Source: Phenylobacterium sp.
GTDB lineage: Bacteria > Pseudomonadota > Alphaproteobacteria > Caulobacterales > Caulobacteraceae
Length of the DNA: 64,000 nucleotides
NCBI RefSeq assembly: GCF_030681155.1
Contig: NZ_JAUXXE010000033.1
Location: forward strand, 1-64,000
Direction of reading: 5' to 3'
In this document: one piece after another, positions 54,476-62,917 of the stretch
How the letters are laid out: every line of letters begins with the position of its first letter
Position numbering within the stretch: position 1 is the stretch's first letter
Notes under the pieces: model-generated
Told to the model about the DNA's origin: nothing
The model's database searches: none
Seen by the model: the letters and a program-made list of their open reading frames with translations, nothing else
Translations under genes and position numbers: made by a program

Positions 54476-55375
54476 ATGGACTTCACGATCAGGCTGGGCC
54501 TCGCGGCCGCAGCCACCGCTATTCTATTGGCCGGCTGCGCGGCCACGCCGACGCCGCAACGGGGCGCCGCCCAGTCGGTCCGCGCCGATCGGCAGATCGA
54601 GGCCCAGGCCAGCGCCTTCGAGGCGTTCATGCGCAACGCCCGCGCCATCGACGACAAGTTCTCGGGGCCCGCCGCGGTCAATGAGGGCCTGCGGGTCGGC
54701 GCGGCCTATGATCCCAAGCAGATGGAGGCCGGCATGATCGCCTATGCCGCCGTCGCGGCCTTGCAGGATCCGAAATTCGTAGCCGGTGTCCGCAAGGCCG
54801 GGAAGGACGGGCAATTGGCCAAGCGGCTGGTCGCGCGGCCCGACCTGGCCACCACCCTGCCCGGCGCGGACTCCGGCGCCGCCCGCGCCAACGCCGCCCT
54901 CTATCGCCAGGGCGAGGCGCTGAACGCCAGCGGCCTGCGGGTGAAAAAGGTTTCCTACAGCGTCCAACACCAAGCTTGGTCCCAGGTCTTCGTGCCCGAC
55001 GCCAAGGCGCGGCTGACCAGGGTCAAGCAGATCTCCAGCGCCGGCTATCGCCCGGTCGCTGGTGACGAAGCCCGGCTCTACGCGGCGGTTTCCGAAGGCG
55101 GTCGGCGCGGCGGGCCGGCAAGCCCCGTCGTCGCGCGCGGCCTGGCGGTGGCGGCGCTGACGGTGCTGGGCGACGGAGGCAAAGCCAGGAGCCTGCTGAA
55201 CGAGCCCAAGAGCGGCATGTGCCTGCGGGTCGCCAAGCTGAACCTCTATCAGTGCCTGGCCAGCGCCGGCCCCTATTATGAGGACATCTACTGCCTGGCC
55301 ATGCACGGCATGATGGAGCCGAGCAGTTGCGCGACCAGGGCTTCCGGTGCGCCAATTCGCACCGCCCAGCGATAG
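54476..55375 (+). CDS. uncharacterised lipoprotein, probably lineage-specific
   Basis: A 299-residue lipoprotein with lipobox LAGC (C21). No domain is recognised. The mature part is mainly helical, with a conserved-looking core (YDPKQMEAGMIAYAAVAALQDPKFVAGVRK), two C-terminal cysteine pairs (GMCLRVAKLNLYQCLASAGPYYEDIYCLAMHG...SSC) suitable for disulfides, and a short basic tail. Strong GGAGG before the ATG and normal codon use support it. Function unknown; likely periplasmic or outer membrane. Confidence 0.88.
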   Translation: MDFTIRLGLAAAATAILLAGCAATPTPQRGAAQSVRADRQIEAQASAFEAFMRNARAIDDKFSGPAAVNEGLRVGAAYDPKQMEAGMIAYAAVAALQDPKFVAGVRKAGKDGQLAKRLVARPDLATTLPGADSGAARANAALYRQGEALNASGLRVKKVSYSVQHQAWSQVFVPDAKARLTRVKQISSAGYRPVAGDEARLYAAVSEGGRRGGPASPVVARGLAVAALTVLGDGGKARSLLNEPKSGMCLRVAKLNLYQCLASAGPYYEDIYCLAMHGMMEPSSCATRASGAPIRTAQR

Positions 55376-55447
55376 TCGGCGCCTAACAACCGTCGAAGTC
55401 TGGACTAAAGTCGCGCGGCGCCAACCGACCGGCGCTGGAGATCACCG

Positions 55448-56398
55448 ATGCAGCCGCCCGATTGGGACAATAATCCGTTCACGCGCTCAAGCCCCTGGGG
55501 ACGTTTGCCGTCCCAGGGGCGGATGCGGATTGGCCCGCTGCCCAAGTCCACCGAAGGCGCGGAGCCGCAACCGGCGCCCGAGCCGCCCCCTGAGCCGCCG
55601 AAGCCGCCGTCCAAATCGTTCTCCACCGCACCGACGCGGCCGACCGGTATCCTCAGTGGCGGATCGCTGACGCCGCAGGGCGCGGCGCCGAGGCCCCTGG
55701 CCACCCGGCCGATGCCGGGCGCGCGCCCGCTGACGCCGTTGGCGACGCGTCCGATGCAGGGCGCGCCCGCTCCGCGCCCGGCGGGGCCGACGGCCACCCC
55801 TACGCCCGCCATGGCGCCCGCACCCCTCACGGCGCGCCCCGCTGCGCCGGCTCCAGCTCCAGCGCCCGCGCCTGCTCCTGTAGCCACACCCGAGCCTGAG
55901 CTTGCGCCCATCCGGGTCGCCGCCAGAGGCCCCGCCAAGACCTCGCGCACGCCGATGATCGTCGGCTTCGGTGTGGGTCTCGCCGCCCTGGCCGGCCTGG
56001 CGGCTTTCTTCATGCTGACCAGCAAGGATGCGCCGGCCCCCGTCGCAGCGGCTCCGCCGCCGACCGTCGCGCCCGTCGTGTCCGAGCCGCTGCCGGCAGC
56101 CGTCGAGGCGCCGGTCCAGGCTGCGGCGGAACCCCCGCCCTTGCCGCGCGCCGCGCCGCCCGAAAAGGTGGTTGCGTCTGTCGCCCCCGCCCCTCGTCGC
56201 GAGGCGCCCAAGCCCGTAGCCAAACCGGCCGCGGTCACTACACCGCGACTGGACGTTCCGGCGCCGACGCCCGCGCCATCGCCCGCACCGGTCCAAGCCA
56301 CGGCGGCGCCGCCCCCGAGCACCACCGAGCCGTCTTTCACCCCTCGTCCCGCCATGCCGACCGATCCCGACGCGCCAATCGCCCTTCACCCGAACTAA
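55448..56398 (+). CDS. Pro/Ala-rich single-pass membrane protein, unknown function
   Basis: A 316-residue low-complexity protein. The first about 160 residues are disordered and rich in Pro and Ala with a local repeat (two copies of LATRPM-x-G). One membrane segment is at about 175-195 (MIVGFGVGLAALAGLAAFFML), then a Pro/Ala-rich periplasmic tail. Orientation (basic region before the membrane segment) suggests the long N-terminus in the cytoplasm and the tail outside. The architecture is like envelope-spanning scaffold or TonB-like linkers, but no partner domain is visible. Confidence 0.8.
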   Translation: MQPPDWDNNPFTRSSPWGRLPSQGRMRIGPLPKSTEGAEPQPAPEPPPEPPKPPSKSFSTAPTRPTGILSGGSLTPQGAAPRPLATRPMPGARPLTPLATRPMQGAPAPRPAGPTATPTPAMAPAPLTARPAAPAPAPAPAPAPVATPEPELAPIRVAARGPAKTSRTPMIVGFGVGLAALAGLAAFFMLTSKDAPAPVAAAPPPTVAPVVSEPLPAAVEAPVQAAAEPPPLPRAAPPEKVVASVAPAPRREAPKPVAKPAAVTTPRLDVPAPTPAPSPAPVQATAAPPPSTTEPSFTPRPAMPTDPDAPIALHPN

Positions 56399-56440
56399 GG
56401 TCGCCCCTACAAAGGTCCTGGCGAGAGCTGGGAGGCGCGC

Positions 56441-57511
56441 ATGAAGTCCTTGTCCTTGGACGAGATCGAACCGTTGTTGACGGGCCAGGTCGATGTGCGC
56501 CGGCGAAAGGACTCGCTACAGCCGCTGCGGTTGCCAGTCGCCGAGCTTGGCTTCTACGATCCGTTCAACCGTTGGGTCGGGTCCTGCGCCGCGGCCTGCC
56601 GCGTGCGGCTGTCGACCACCTCGCGCAGCCTTCGGCTGACCGCCACCCAGCGACTACTGGCGCAGCCGGCGGGCGATGAACAACGCGGCGCGTATGACCT
56701 CTATGTCGACGGGCGGCTGTTCGGCCGCTCGCATGGGACCGGCGTCGCGGTGATCAATCTGGAGAGCGGCACGCTGGAGGGCGACGAGGCCTTCGCGATC
56801 GACTTCCAGGATCTGCCGGCCGGCGAAAAGGTCGTCGAACTCTGGCTGCCGCAATCAGCGACGGTATCGATCACCGGCCTGGAGCTGGACGACGGCGCGA
56901 GCGCGACATCGGCCGCCGATCCGCGCCCGCGCATCCTCTTCCACGGCAGTTCGATCACCCACTGCATGGAGGCCGAAGGCGCCAGCAACGGCTGGCCGGC
57001 GGTCGCCGCCCGCTTGGCCGGCTTTGATCATCTCAATCTTGGCTGGGCCGGCTCATGCCTGCTCTCGGGCCAAGCCGCCCGCATCATCCGCGACACCCGG
57101 GCGGACGCCATCGTGCTGAAGCTGGGGATCAATGTGTTCGATGGCGGGCAACTGCGGGAACGGACCTTCCCGGATTCGGCTCACGCGATGATCTCGATCA
57201 TCCGAGAGCGGCACAAGACGACGCCGCTGGTCGTGGCCTCGCCGATCTACTCCCCGGGCCGGGAGGATGAAGGCTCGCTAGGCGGTCCCTCGCTGGTGCG
57301 GATGCGGCAGTTGTTGCAGGACGTGGTCGCCGCACGGGTGGCGGCCGGCGACGCCGCGATCCGATACCTGGACGGACTGTCGCTGTTCGGGGCGGCCGAC
57401 GCGCATATGCTGCCCGACGACCTGCACCCGAACACCGAAGGCTATCGGCTGATGGGCGAGCGCTTCAACGCCCTGATGCTATCAGGCGATCAGCCCCTGA
57501 TCAGGGCTTAG
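56441..57511 (+). CDS. SGNH/GDSL hydrolase (esterase)
   Basis: A 356-residue probable carbohydrate or acyl esterase. An N-terminal beta-rich domain (about 1-160) precedes an SGNH hydrolase domain with the nucleophile S170 in FHGSSITHC, Gly in GWAGSCLL, Asn in LKLGINVFDGG, and D326/H329 in DDLHPNTEGY. The two-domain layout (jelly-roll then SGNH) resembles CE2/GDSL acetylxylan esterase types. No signal peptide is seen, so cytoplasmic. GGAGG precedes the ATG. A small gene on the other strand overlaps its end by 11 nt. Confidence 0.9.
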   Translation: MKSLSLDEIEPLLTGQVDVRRRKDSLQPLRLPVAELGFYDPFNRWVGSCAAACRVRLSTTSRSLRLTATQRLLAQPAGDEQRGAYDLYVDGRLFGRSHGTGVAVINLESGTLEGDEAFAIDFQDLPAGEKVVELWLPQSATVSITGLELDDGASATSAADPRPRILFHGSSITHCMEAEGASNGWPAVAARLAGFDHLNLGWAGSCLLSGQAARIIRDTRADAIVLKLGINVFDGGQLRERTFPDSAHAMISIIRERHKTTPLVVASPIYSPGREDEGSLGGPSLVRMRQLLQDVVAARVAAGDAAIRYLDGLSLFGAADAHMLPDDLHPNTEGYRLMGERFNALMLSGDQPLIRA

Positions 57512-57677
57512 CGCCCGACCAGGGCTTGGACTTCGCGGCCGACCGCGCAGAGGCGGCCTTCTCGCTGCGGTGGATGCCGCCTCTGTTGTTCAGGTTCGCA
57601 TTGGCGAAGCCACCGGGACGGTGACGAAGAGCGGACATGGGGGCGGCGGCAGGCTTCTCGACTGTTTTTTCGTTCAT
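57501..57677 (-). CDS. short basic protein (58 aa), unknown
   Basis: An ATG preceded by AAGGTG opens a 58-codon frame rich in Ala, Arg, Lys, Ser and Asn, with GGFANANLNNRGGIHRSEKA in the middle and no hydrophobic segment. Codon use is consistent with the host. It overlaps the 3' end of the SGNH hydrolase gene by 11 nt and is about 80 bp from the PEP-CTERM gene upstream. No family is recognised. The basic, disordered nature suggests nucleic-acid or ribosome association, which is speculative. Confidence 0.55.
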   Translation of the reverse strand: MNEKTVEKPAAAPMSALRHRPGGFANANLNNRGGIHRSEKAASARSAAKSKPWSGAKP

Positions 57678-57755
57678 TTCGGCACCTTAGCACAGTTCCG
57701 GCGAAACTCAGCGCGAGGGGCGCAGATGCCCTCGCGCCGAGTCGCAGTCCCGCCC

Positions 57756-58403
57756 CTAGGCGAGGGCGACCAGGGTCCGGCGACGGGTGACCCGGATGGC
57801 GCCTCCGGTCACGCCAAAGCCGACGATCATCATCGCCCAGGCCGCCGGTTCCGGAACCGCCGAGACGCCGCCGAGCGAGAAACTCGCCGAACGGCCGTCA
57901 TAGAACTGGCTAGGCTGGAAGAAATTCCCCTGATGATAGAGCTTGCCGCCCGGGTCGGCGTAGGCGGGAATTCCAAGACCGTTCGGGTTGTAGAAGCTGA
58001 TGTCGTAGCTGCCGGCGTCGAGGGCCAAGGCGCCGATGTCGAAGGTCACCAGCTTGATGAAATCGGTCTGGGTGTCGGTCAGCAAATAATTGGCCGCGCT
58101 AATGGTGAAGTCGGCGATCGCGGTCCCCGGCAAAGCCCCATTCAGATTGAAGAACCCGACATTGGTCGAGCCTCCCGGCGAGAAGCGGGTGTCGATGGCG
58201 AAGGTCACCGAATTGATGGTGGAATCCGCGGCCAGTTCGAAGGTGTCGTAAATCCGGAACGGCAGCAACGCGTTGCAACTGCTGCAATAGCTGGCCTGGA
58301 CGGGCACAGCCGTCAGGTCGGGAATGGATTGAAAGAGCGTCGCGGCGTTGGCCGACGATGCGGTGGCCAACGCCAAGGCGGCGGCGGCGAGTATCGACTT
58401 CAT
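57756..58403 (-). CDS. PEPxxWA-CTERM sorted exported protein
   Basis: A 215-residue secreted protein with a signal peptide (cleavage near ANAAT) and a beta-sandwich-like body (TFAIDTRFSPGGSTNVGFFNLNGALPGTAIADF, FTISAANYLLTDTQT, FDIGALALDAGSYDISFYNPNG). A CSSC cysteine pair is at about 40-43. The C-terminus has VPEPAAWAMMIVGFGVTG followed by RRRT, a PEPxxWA-CTERM sorting signal. The ATG follows GGGGTC. Function unknown; probably exported to the envelope or exopolymer. Confidence 0.9.
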   Translation of the reverse strand: MKSILAAAALALATASSANAATLFQSIPDLTAVPVQASYCSSCNALLPFRIYDTFELAADSTINSVTFAIDTRFSPGGSTNVGFFNLNGALPGTAIADFTISAANYLLTDTQTDFIKLVTFDIGALALDAGSYDISFYNPNGLGIPAYADPGGKLYHQGNFFQPSQFYDGRSASFSLGGVSAVPEPAAWAMMIVGFGVTGGAIRVTRRRTLVALA

Positions 58404-58453
58404 TGTGAGACCCCGATGAAACCGGCCGGCAAATCACTGGCCGTTGGGGTTAC

Positions 58454-58495
58454 GGGCGCGCGGAAGGAGCGGACGCAAAGTCCGCCCACGCGCCC
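58454..58495 (-). terminator. two-part hairpin downstream of the lactone-oxidase-like gene
   Basis: Outer 7-bp stem GGGCGCG/CGCGCCC and inner 6-bp stem GCGGAC/GTCCGC with a 5-nt loop. It separates the flavoprotein gene end from the PEP-CTERM gene start. No T tract. Confidence 0.45.
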
Positions 58496-58527
58496 CTAGT
58501 TTCACCCGGCGCGCGAAGAAACCGCCC

Positions 58528-59922
58528 TCAAACGCCAAACAATTCCTTCAGATAGGGGTTCAGCAGGCGTCCATCGGGGTCGAGGCGCCGACGGACCTCC
58601 AGGAAGTCGTTCCAGTTGGGATAGAGCAGCGCCAGTTCGCGCGCCTTCAGGCTGTGCAGCTTCCCCCAATGCGGGCGGCCGCCATACTTCAGGAAAATCG
58701 GCTGGATGAGTTCGAACAGGAAGTCGTAGTCATCCTTGTAGTGGCAATGGACGGCGACCGACCCGCGCGGACCGCCCTGGAACGGTGAAAGCCAGACATC
58801 GTCGGCGGCGATGCGCCGAATCTCGATCGGGAAGAATACGTCGGGGCGCTTGGCCTCGATGGTCGCCACGACCTCCTTCAGCGCGGTCAGGTGATTCTCG
58901 AGCGGGAGGTGATATTCCATCTCGTTGAAGCGCACGGGACGCTCGGTCGAGAGCAGTTTCCAGCCCTGGTCGATGGCCTCCTCCGGCTCGGCCGAACCCA
59001 GCAGCGCCTGGGCGGCGGACTTGCGCAGCGGCGCGGAGAACCTGGTCAGGTTTCGCAGTTGCTTCAACACCTCCAGGAAGGCGCTGTCGGTGTCGGGACC
59101 CCGCGGCTTGGCCGGGGCGTCGGTCTCGTCATGCGAGATGTTGGCGGCCAGGCCGGTGAACGGCACGGCGTAGAATTCGAAATTCCGGTGCTTGGCCCAG
59201 CGCTCCTCGGCCTTCGCCAGGGTCTCCTCGAAGGGTTCGACCCAGACTCGGCGATGCAGGTTGCGGTTGGCGATGGTCTTCAGGCGCGCCTGGGTGATGA
59301 CGCCGAGCGCGCCGAGCGAAACCCGCGCGGCCTGGAAGATGTCGGGGTTCTGGCTCGCATCGCACTCGATGACCTCGCCAGAGACAGTGGCCAGCCGCAG
59401 GGCGGTGACGTCGCCGTGGATCGCCTGGATCGTCGCGCCCGTCCCATGGGTGGCGGTGCCCAGGCAGCCGCCCAGCGACTGCTTGTTGATGTCGGGTAGA
59501 TTGGCCATGGCGCGGCCGCGCTCAGCCAGGGCCGGGCCAAGAACGCCCAGCCGAGTTCCAGCCCAGACCACCGCCTCGTCACCCTGCCAGTCGGACACCC
59601 CGGCGACATTGTCCAAGGTCATCAAGGTGCCGTTGGTGGGCACCAGGGCGGTGAAGGAATGACCCGCGCCGGCGACCCGGACCGGGGCCTTGGAGGTCTG
59701 CAACACGCCAGCCACGCCAGCCTCGTCGCGCGGCGCGCTGCGCACGGCGGGATAGGCGTAGGCGATGCCCGACCAGTTGCGCCACAACAGATGGTTCTGG
59801 CCATCGACGCTGGGCGGCGCCGGTGGCTCAGGCTTGTCTCGGCTGGCGAGATAGACCCCGCCGCCCGCCGCGGCGATGACGCCGGCGCCACCGGCGACCA
59901 GAGCTGTCCGACGCGAGATCAT
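58528..59922 (-). CDS. FAD-linked oxidoreductase, aldonolactone oxidase-like (VAO family)
   Basis: A 464-residue flavoprotein with an N-terminal SRRTALVAGGAGVIAAAGGG, a Tat-like twin-arginine signal, so probably exported folded. The FAD domain (about 40-225) has VAGAGHSF, LPDINKQSLGGCLGTATHGTG; the C-terminal ALO domain carries VAVHCHYKDDYDFLF and GGRPHWGKLHSLK, typical of D-arabinono-1,4-lactone oxidase and L-gulonolactone oxidase. It begins within a 4-nt overlap of the cytochrome gene, so the cytochrome is a likely electron acceptor. Substrate could be an aldonolactone or a sugar alcohol. Confidence 0.92.
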   Translation of the reverse strand: MISRRTALVAGGAGVIAAAGGGVYLASRDKPEPPAPPSVDGQNHLLWRNWSGIAYAYPAVRSAPRDEAGVAGVLQTSKAPVRVAGAGHSFTALVPTNGTLMTLDNVAGVSDWQGDEAVVWAGTRLGVLGPALAERGRAMANLPDINKQSLGGCLGTATHGTGATIQAIHGDVTALRLATVSGEVIECDASQNPDIFQAARVSLGALGVITQARLKTIANRNLHRRVWVEPFEETLAKAEERWAKHRNFEFYAVPFTGLAANISHDETDAPAKPRGPDTDSAFLEVLKQLRNLTRFSAPLRKSAAQALLGSAEPEEAIDQGWKLLSTERPVRFNEMEYHLPLENHLTALKEVVATIEAKRPDVFFPIEIRRIAADDVWLSPFQGGPRGSVAVHCHYKDDYDFLFELIQPIFLKYGGRPHWGKLHSLKARELALLYPNWNDFLEVRRRLDPDGRLLNPYLKELFGV

Positions 59923-60266
59923 TGCTGCCCCTCCTTGCCGGCCATGAAGCGGGTCAGGGCCTTGAAATCATCGGGGGTGCAGGACGCGCATTGACCCATG
60001 GCGGGCATGGCCTTGTAGCCCTGGACCACGTGATCGAGCAGCACCGCCTCGCCTTGTTTCCAACGCGGAGCCCAGGCCTTGGCGTCATGCACCAGCGGGG
60101 CGCCGGAATCGGCGACGACATGGCAGGCCTTGCAGGAACCGGCATAGAGTTCGGCCAGGCGCGGATCGGCGGGCGCGAGACTGGCCGGATCGGCCGGCGG
60201 CCCCGCCTGCGGCGCGCAGGCGGCAAGGATCAGGCTGGCTACGGCCAGCGAGACAAAGTGTTTCAA
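59919..60266 (-). CDS. lipoprotein c-type cytochrome (cytochrome c5-like)
   Basis: A 115-residue monohaem cytochrome c. The start is TTG (60266) after GGAGG. Lipobox LAAC gives acylated C17. Haem motif CKACH is at 45-49; a second cysteine pair, QCASC, near the methionine ligand KAMPAMG is typical of cytochrome c5. It would be anchored to the membrane face with the haem in the periplasm. It is the first gene of a two-gene unit with the lactone-oxidase-like flavoprotein. Confidence 0.88.
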   Translation of the reverse strand: MKHFVSLAVASLILAACAPQAGPPADPASLAPADPRLAELYAGSCKACHVVADSGAPLVHDAKAWAPRWKQGEAVLLDHVVQGYKAMPAMGQCASCTPDDFKALTRFMAGKEGQQ

Positions 60267-60297
60267 GCGTCCTCCCCCAAGGCGGCTTCGTCGTCTT

Positions 60298-60612
60298 TTA
60301 TATGCGTAGCGCCGCCCGATAATCTGGATGCACCAGGTCGTGATACTCCGGGTGGCGGGTGATGAACCCGGCCACAAACGGGCAGGTCGGGATCACCTTC
60401 TCTCCCCGCTCACGCGCGAACGCCATGGCGGCCCGGACCAGCTTGCCGCCGACGCCCTTGCCCTCAAAGGCAGTGGGGACCTCGGTGTGCGGGAACAGAA
60501 TGCCGGTCTTCAGCAACCGGTACTCCGCATAGGCGACGTCGTCGCCCACCCGCACCTCAAAGCGCCCGTCGGCCTCGTTGTTCACGACCTCAAGGTCATC
60601 CGTCCCGGCCAT
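60298..60612 (-). CDS. small GNAT-type N-acetyltransferase (YjdJ-like, COG2388)
   Basis: A 104-residue minimal acetyltransferase fold. The core is LLFPHTEVPTAFEGKGVGGKLVRAAMAFARERGEKVIPTCPFVAGFITRHPEY-like: an acetyl-CoA loop GKGVGGKLV and the CPFVAGFI motif that marks this group. Substrate unknown. AAGGAG precedes the ATG. It is a single gene. Confidence 0.92.
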   Translation of the reverse strand: MAGTDDLEVVNNEADGRFEVRVGDDVAYAEYRLLKTGILFPHTEVPTAFEGKGVGGKLVRAAMAFARERGEKVIPTCPFVAGFITRHPEYHDLVHPDYRAALRI

Positions 60613-60671
60613 GCCGAAGCTCCTTTTTCACTGAGGCTCAGGACATCACGCGGGACGGCGAAGCGCAAACC

Positions 60672-61448
60672 TCATCCCAGCCGCCCGATCGCCTCGACCA
60701 CGGCCGGCGTCTTCTCGACGATGACCATGTGACCGGCCTCGGGAATTGAAACCAGTTCAGAGCCGGCGATCCCCTTCTTGAAGCCGTGCGCGTAGAAGGG
60801 CGGCACGAGCCGGTCGCTGTCGCCCCAGACGATCACGGTCTTGGCCTTGACCCGGTAGAGCCGGTCGACCAGTCCGCGCTCCGGGATCGGGAACAGGATG
60901 CGGCCGGCCATGCCGAGCTGTCGGGCGTTATTGACGAGGTACGTCTGCAGGAAGTTCGGGTCCTCGACATTGCGGCCCGCCGTCATCATCGCCGCGCCGG
61001 CCACCGCGTCGTGGAACAGGATTTGCGGCATTTCGAACGGCAGCAGTGAGAAGATGTCGGCGATCGGATGATCGTCGTCCCAAAGGCCGGCCGGGCAAAT
61101 CAGCGCCAGCCGTGAGACGTCGTTCGGGGCCACGGCCGCCATCTCGGCGGCTATCATGCCGCCCATCGAGTGACCGACAAGGATCGGATCCTTCAAGCCC
61201 AGCGCCTCGATCACGTCCCAGGTGTGGAGGGTGAAATCCAGCATGTCGCGGATGGTCGGCGCTTCCTCGCTGTCCCCATAGCCTGGGATCAGCGGCGCGT
61301 AGACATGATGGTTTGCGGCCAGGGCGGCGAGGAACGGATCCTCCGCCGTGACGCCCCCAGCGCCGTGCAGATAGACTAGGTCGGGACCGGTCCCGCCTTC
61401 GAAGTAGCGGACCGGGACGTGACGGGTCTGGACGGTTTTCAGTTCCAT
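60672..61448 (-). CDS. alpha/beta hydrolase
   Basis: A 258-residue alpha/beta-hydrolase of the MhpC/haloperoxidase type. The oxyanion motif LVYLHGAGG, nucleophile GHSMGGMIA, acid in VWGDSDRLVPP and His in EAGHMVIVEK form a complete triad. It lies 14 bp downstream of the LLM-class oxidoreductase, so the two are probably co-transcribed and act in sequence on one substrate. GGAGGG precedes the ATG. Confidence 0.92.
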   Translation of the reverse strand: MELKTVQTRHVPVRYFEGGTGPDLVYLHGAGGVTAEDPFLAALAANHHVYAPLIPGYGDSEEAPTIRDMLDFTLHTWDVIEALGLKDPILVGHSMGGMIAAEMAAVAPNDVSRLALICPAGLWDDDHPIADIFSLLPFEMPQILFHDAVAGAAMMTAGRNVEDPNFLQTYLVNNARQLGMAGRILFPIPERGLVDRLYRVKAKTVIVWGDSDRLVPPFYAHGFKKGIAGSELVSIPEAGHMVIVEKTPAVVEAIGRLG

Positions 61449-61462
61449 GTTTCCCCCTCCCC

Positions 61463-62737
61463 TTACGCGTAGGTCTTGGCGAGCGAGGCGCTGGTCGGGA
61501 ACTCGCCCGGCAGCGAACCGGACGTCACCCGGTTCTCCAGCGGCTTGGCCCAGAACCGGTCGTCGTCGGCGAAGTCCGGGAACATGTTGCGCAGCTTGGG
61601 CATCACCTTCTCGGCGAACAGCCGGGTCGAGTACATGCACTTGTCGGCCGGCATGTTCCCCACATGCATCAGGCAGAAGATGTTGCCGACGTTCAGGCCC
61701 TTGATCAGGTCTTCCATCCGTTGACGGACGGTTTCGGGGCTGCCGGCGATGATGTGCCCCTGCTCGACCAGATCCTTCCAGGTCAGCTCGGTGTAGCCGC
61801 CGCCCTTGGGCGGAGCGTATTGCGAGAGCGCGCCGGACTGGATGGTCTTGATGGTCCGGTAGCCCGGCGCGTCGGCGAAGCCCGGATAGACGTGTAGGCA
61901 GCGATTGTAGAAATAGCTGACGTGTTCGGAATAGAGCCGCTCAGCTTCCTCGTCGGTCTCGGCCACCAGGATGGTCTGGGCGAAACCGGCGCGATAGGGC
62001 GACTTGTCAGGCGCGCCGCGCTCCTCGACCCGGTCCCAATATCCCTGCATCAGCGCCTTGGCCCGCAGGTAGCCCGAGAAGCTGAGGTAGGAGTACGAAT
62101 AGGTGTTGTCGATGCAGAAGTCGTAGGTCTCGACCGAACCGCCGCCGGGGATAAGCACCGGGGGATGGGGCTGCTGGATCGGCCGCGGCCAGATGTTGAC
62201 GTGCCGCAGCTTGTTGTAGCGCCCGTTCCAGGCGAACGGATCGCGCGTGGTCCAGGCCTTGATGATCAGGTCGTGGGCTTCCTGATACTTCTCGCGGGTC
62301 AGGGATGGGATCTGGCCATAGCAATAGTTGGTGTCCATCGAGGTCCCGACCGGGAAGCCCGCCACCAGCCGCCCGCCGGAAATGCAGTCCAGCATGGCGA
62401 ATTCCTCGGCCACGCGGACCGGCGGATTGTAGAGCGCGATGGAGTTGCCCAGCACGACGATGGCGGCGTTCTTGGTGCGACGCGCCAGGCCGGCGGCGAT
62501 GATGTTGGGGCTGGGCATGATGCCGTAGCCGTTCTGGTGGTGCTCGTTCACCCCGACCCCGTCGAAGCCGAGCGTGTCGGCGTATTCGAGCAGGTCCATA
62601 TAGGTGTTGTAGACCTCGTGGCTCTTGGCCGGGTCGAACAATCGCTGGTCGATATCGACCCAGACCGACCGGTTCTTCTCCCGGAAATCATCCGGCAGAT
62701 ACGGCCATGGCATCAGGTTGAACCAGGTGAACTTCAT
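61463..62737 (-). CDS. LLM-class flavin-dependent oxidoreductase (luciferase-like monooxygenase)
   Basis: A 424-residue FMN- or F420-using oxidoreductase with a TIM-barrel luciferase fold. Typical blocks: GVNEHHQNGYG (the conserved EHH), NSIALYNPPVRVAEEFAMLDCISGGRLVAGFPVG, and RPIQQPHPPVLIPGGGS. The C-terminal NIFCLMHVGNMPADKCMYSTRLFAEKVMP matches a subgroup often paired with alpha/beta hydrolases. Role: oxygen insertion into an organic compound with flavin. The start follows GGAGGAG. Confidence 0.93.
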   Translation of the reverse strand: MKFTWFNLMPWPYLPDDFREKNRSVWVDIDQRLFDPAKSHEVYNTYMDLLEYADTLGFDGVGVNEHHQNGYGIMPSPNIIAAGLARRTKNAAIVVLGNSIALYNPPVRVAEEFAMLDCISGGRLVAGFPVGTSMDTNYCYGQIPSLTREKYQEAHDLIIKAWTTRDPFAWNGRYNKLRHVNIWPRPIQQPHPPVLIPGGGSVETYDFCIDNTYSYSYLSFSGYLRAKALMQGYWDRVEERGAPDKSPYRAGFAQTILVAETDEEAERLYSEHVSYFYNRCLHVYPGFADAPGYRTIKTIQSGALSQYAPPKGGGYTELTWKDLVEQGHIIAGSPETVRQRMEDLIKGLNVGNIFCLMHVGNMPADKCMYSTRLFAEKVMPKLRNMFPDFADDDRFWAKPLENRVTSGSLPGEFPTSASLAKTYA

Positions 62738-62885
62738 CGCTTGCTCCTCCCATGCCGCCTCTATCGGGCGGTCAGGTGAACGACGATAAGCCAAATGCCT
62801 CCGGCGCCAAGCGATAAGCGGCGGCGAGACCACCCAAAGAAAATCTGATCGAGAAGACCCTTCCCATCAGTCGTCACGAGGATAT

Positions 62886-62898
62886 ATTGATAATCAAT
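62886..62898. promoter_or_regulatory. perfect 13-bp palindrome upstream of the DUF2061-dps operon
   Basis: ATTGAT-A-ATCAAT, in an A+T-rich patch 20 nt before the start codon, overlapping the expected promoter. It resembles a Fur-type or Irr-type half-site arrangement (GATAATCAAT), which would suit a dps gene, but the regulator is not identified. Confidence 0.5.
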
Positions 62899-62917
62899 CG
62901 CAACTAGGTGACACACG

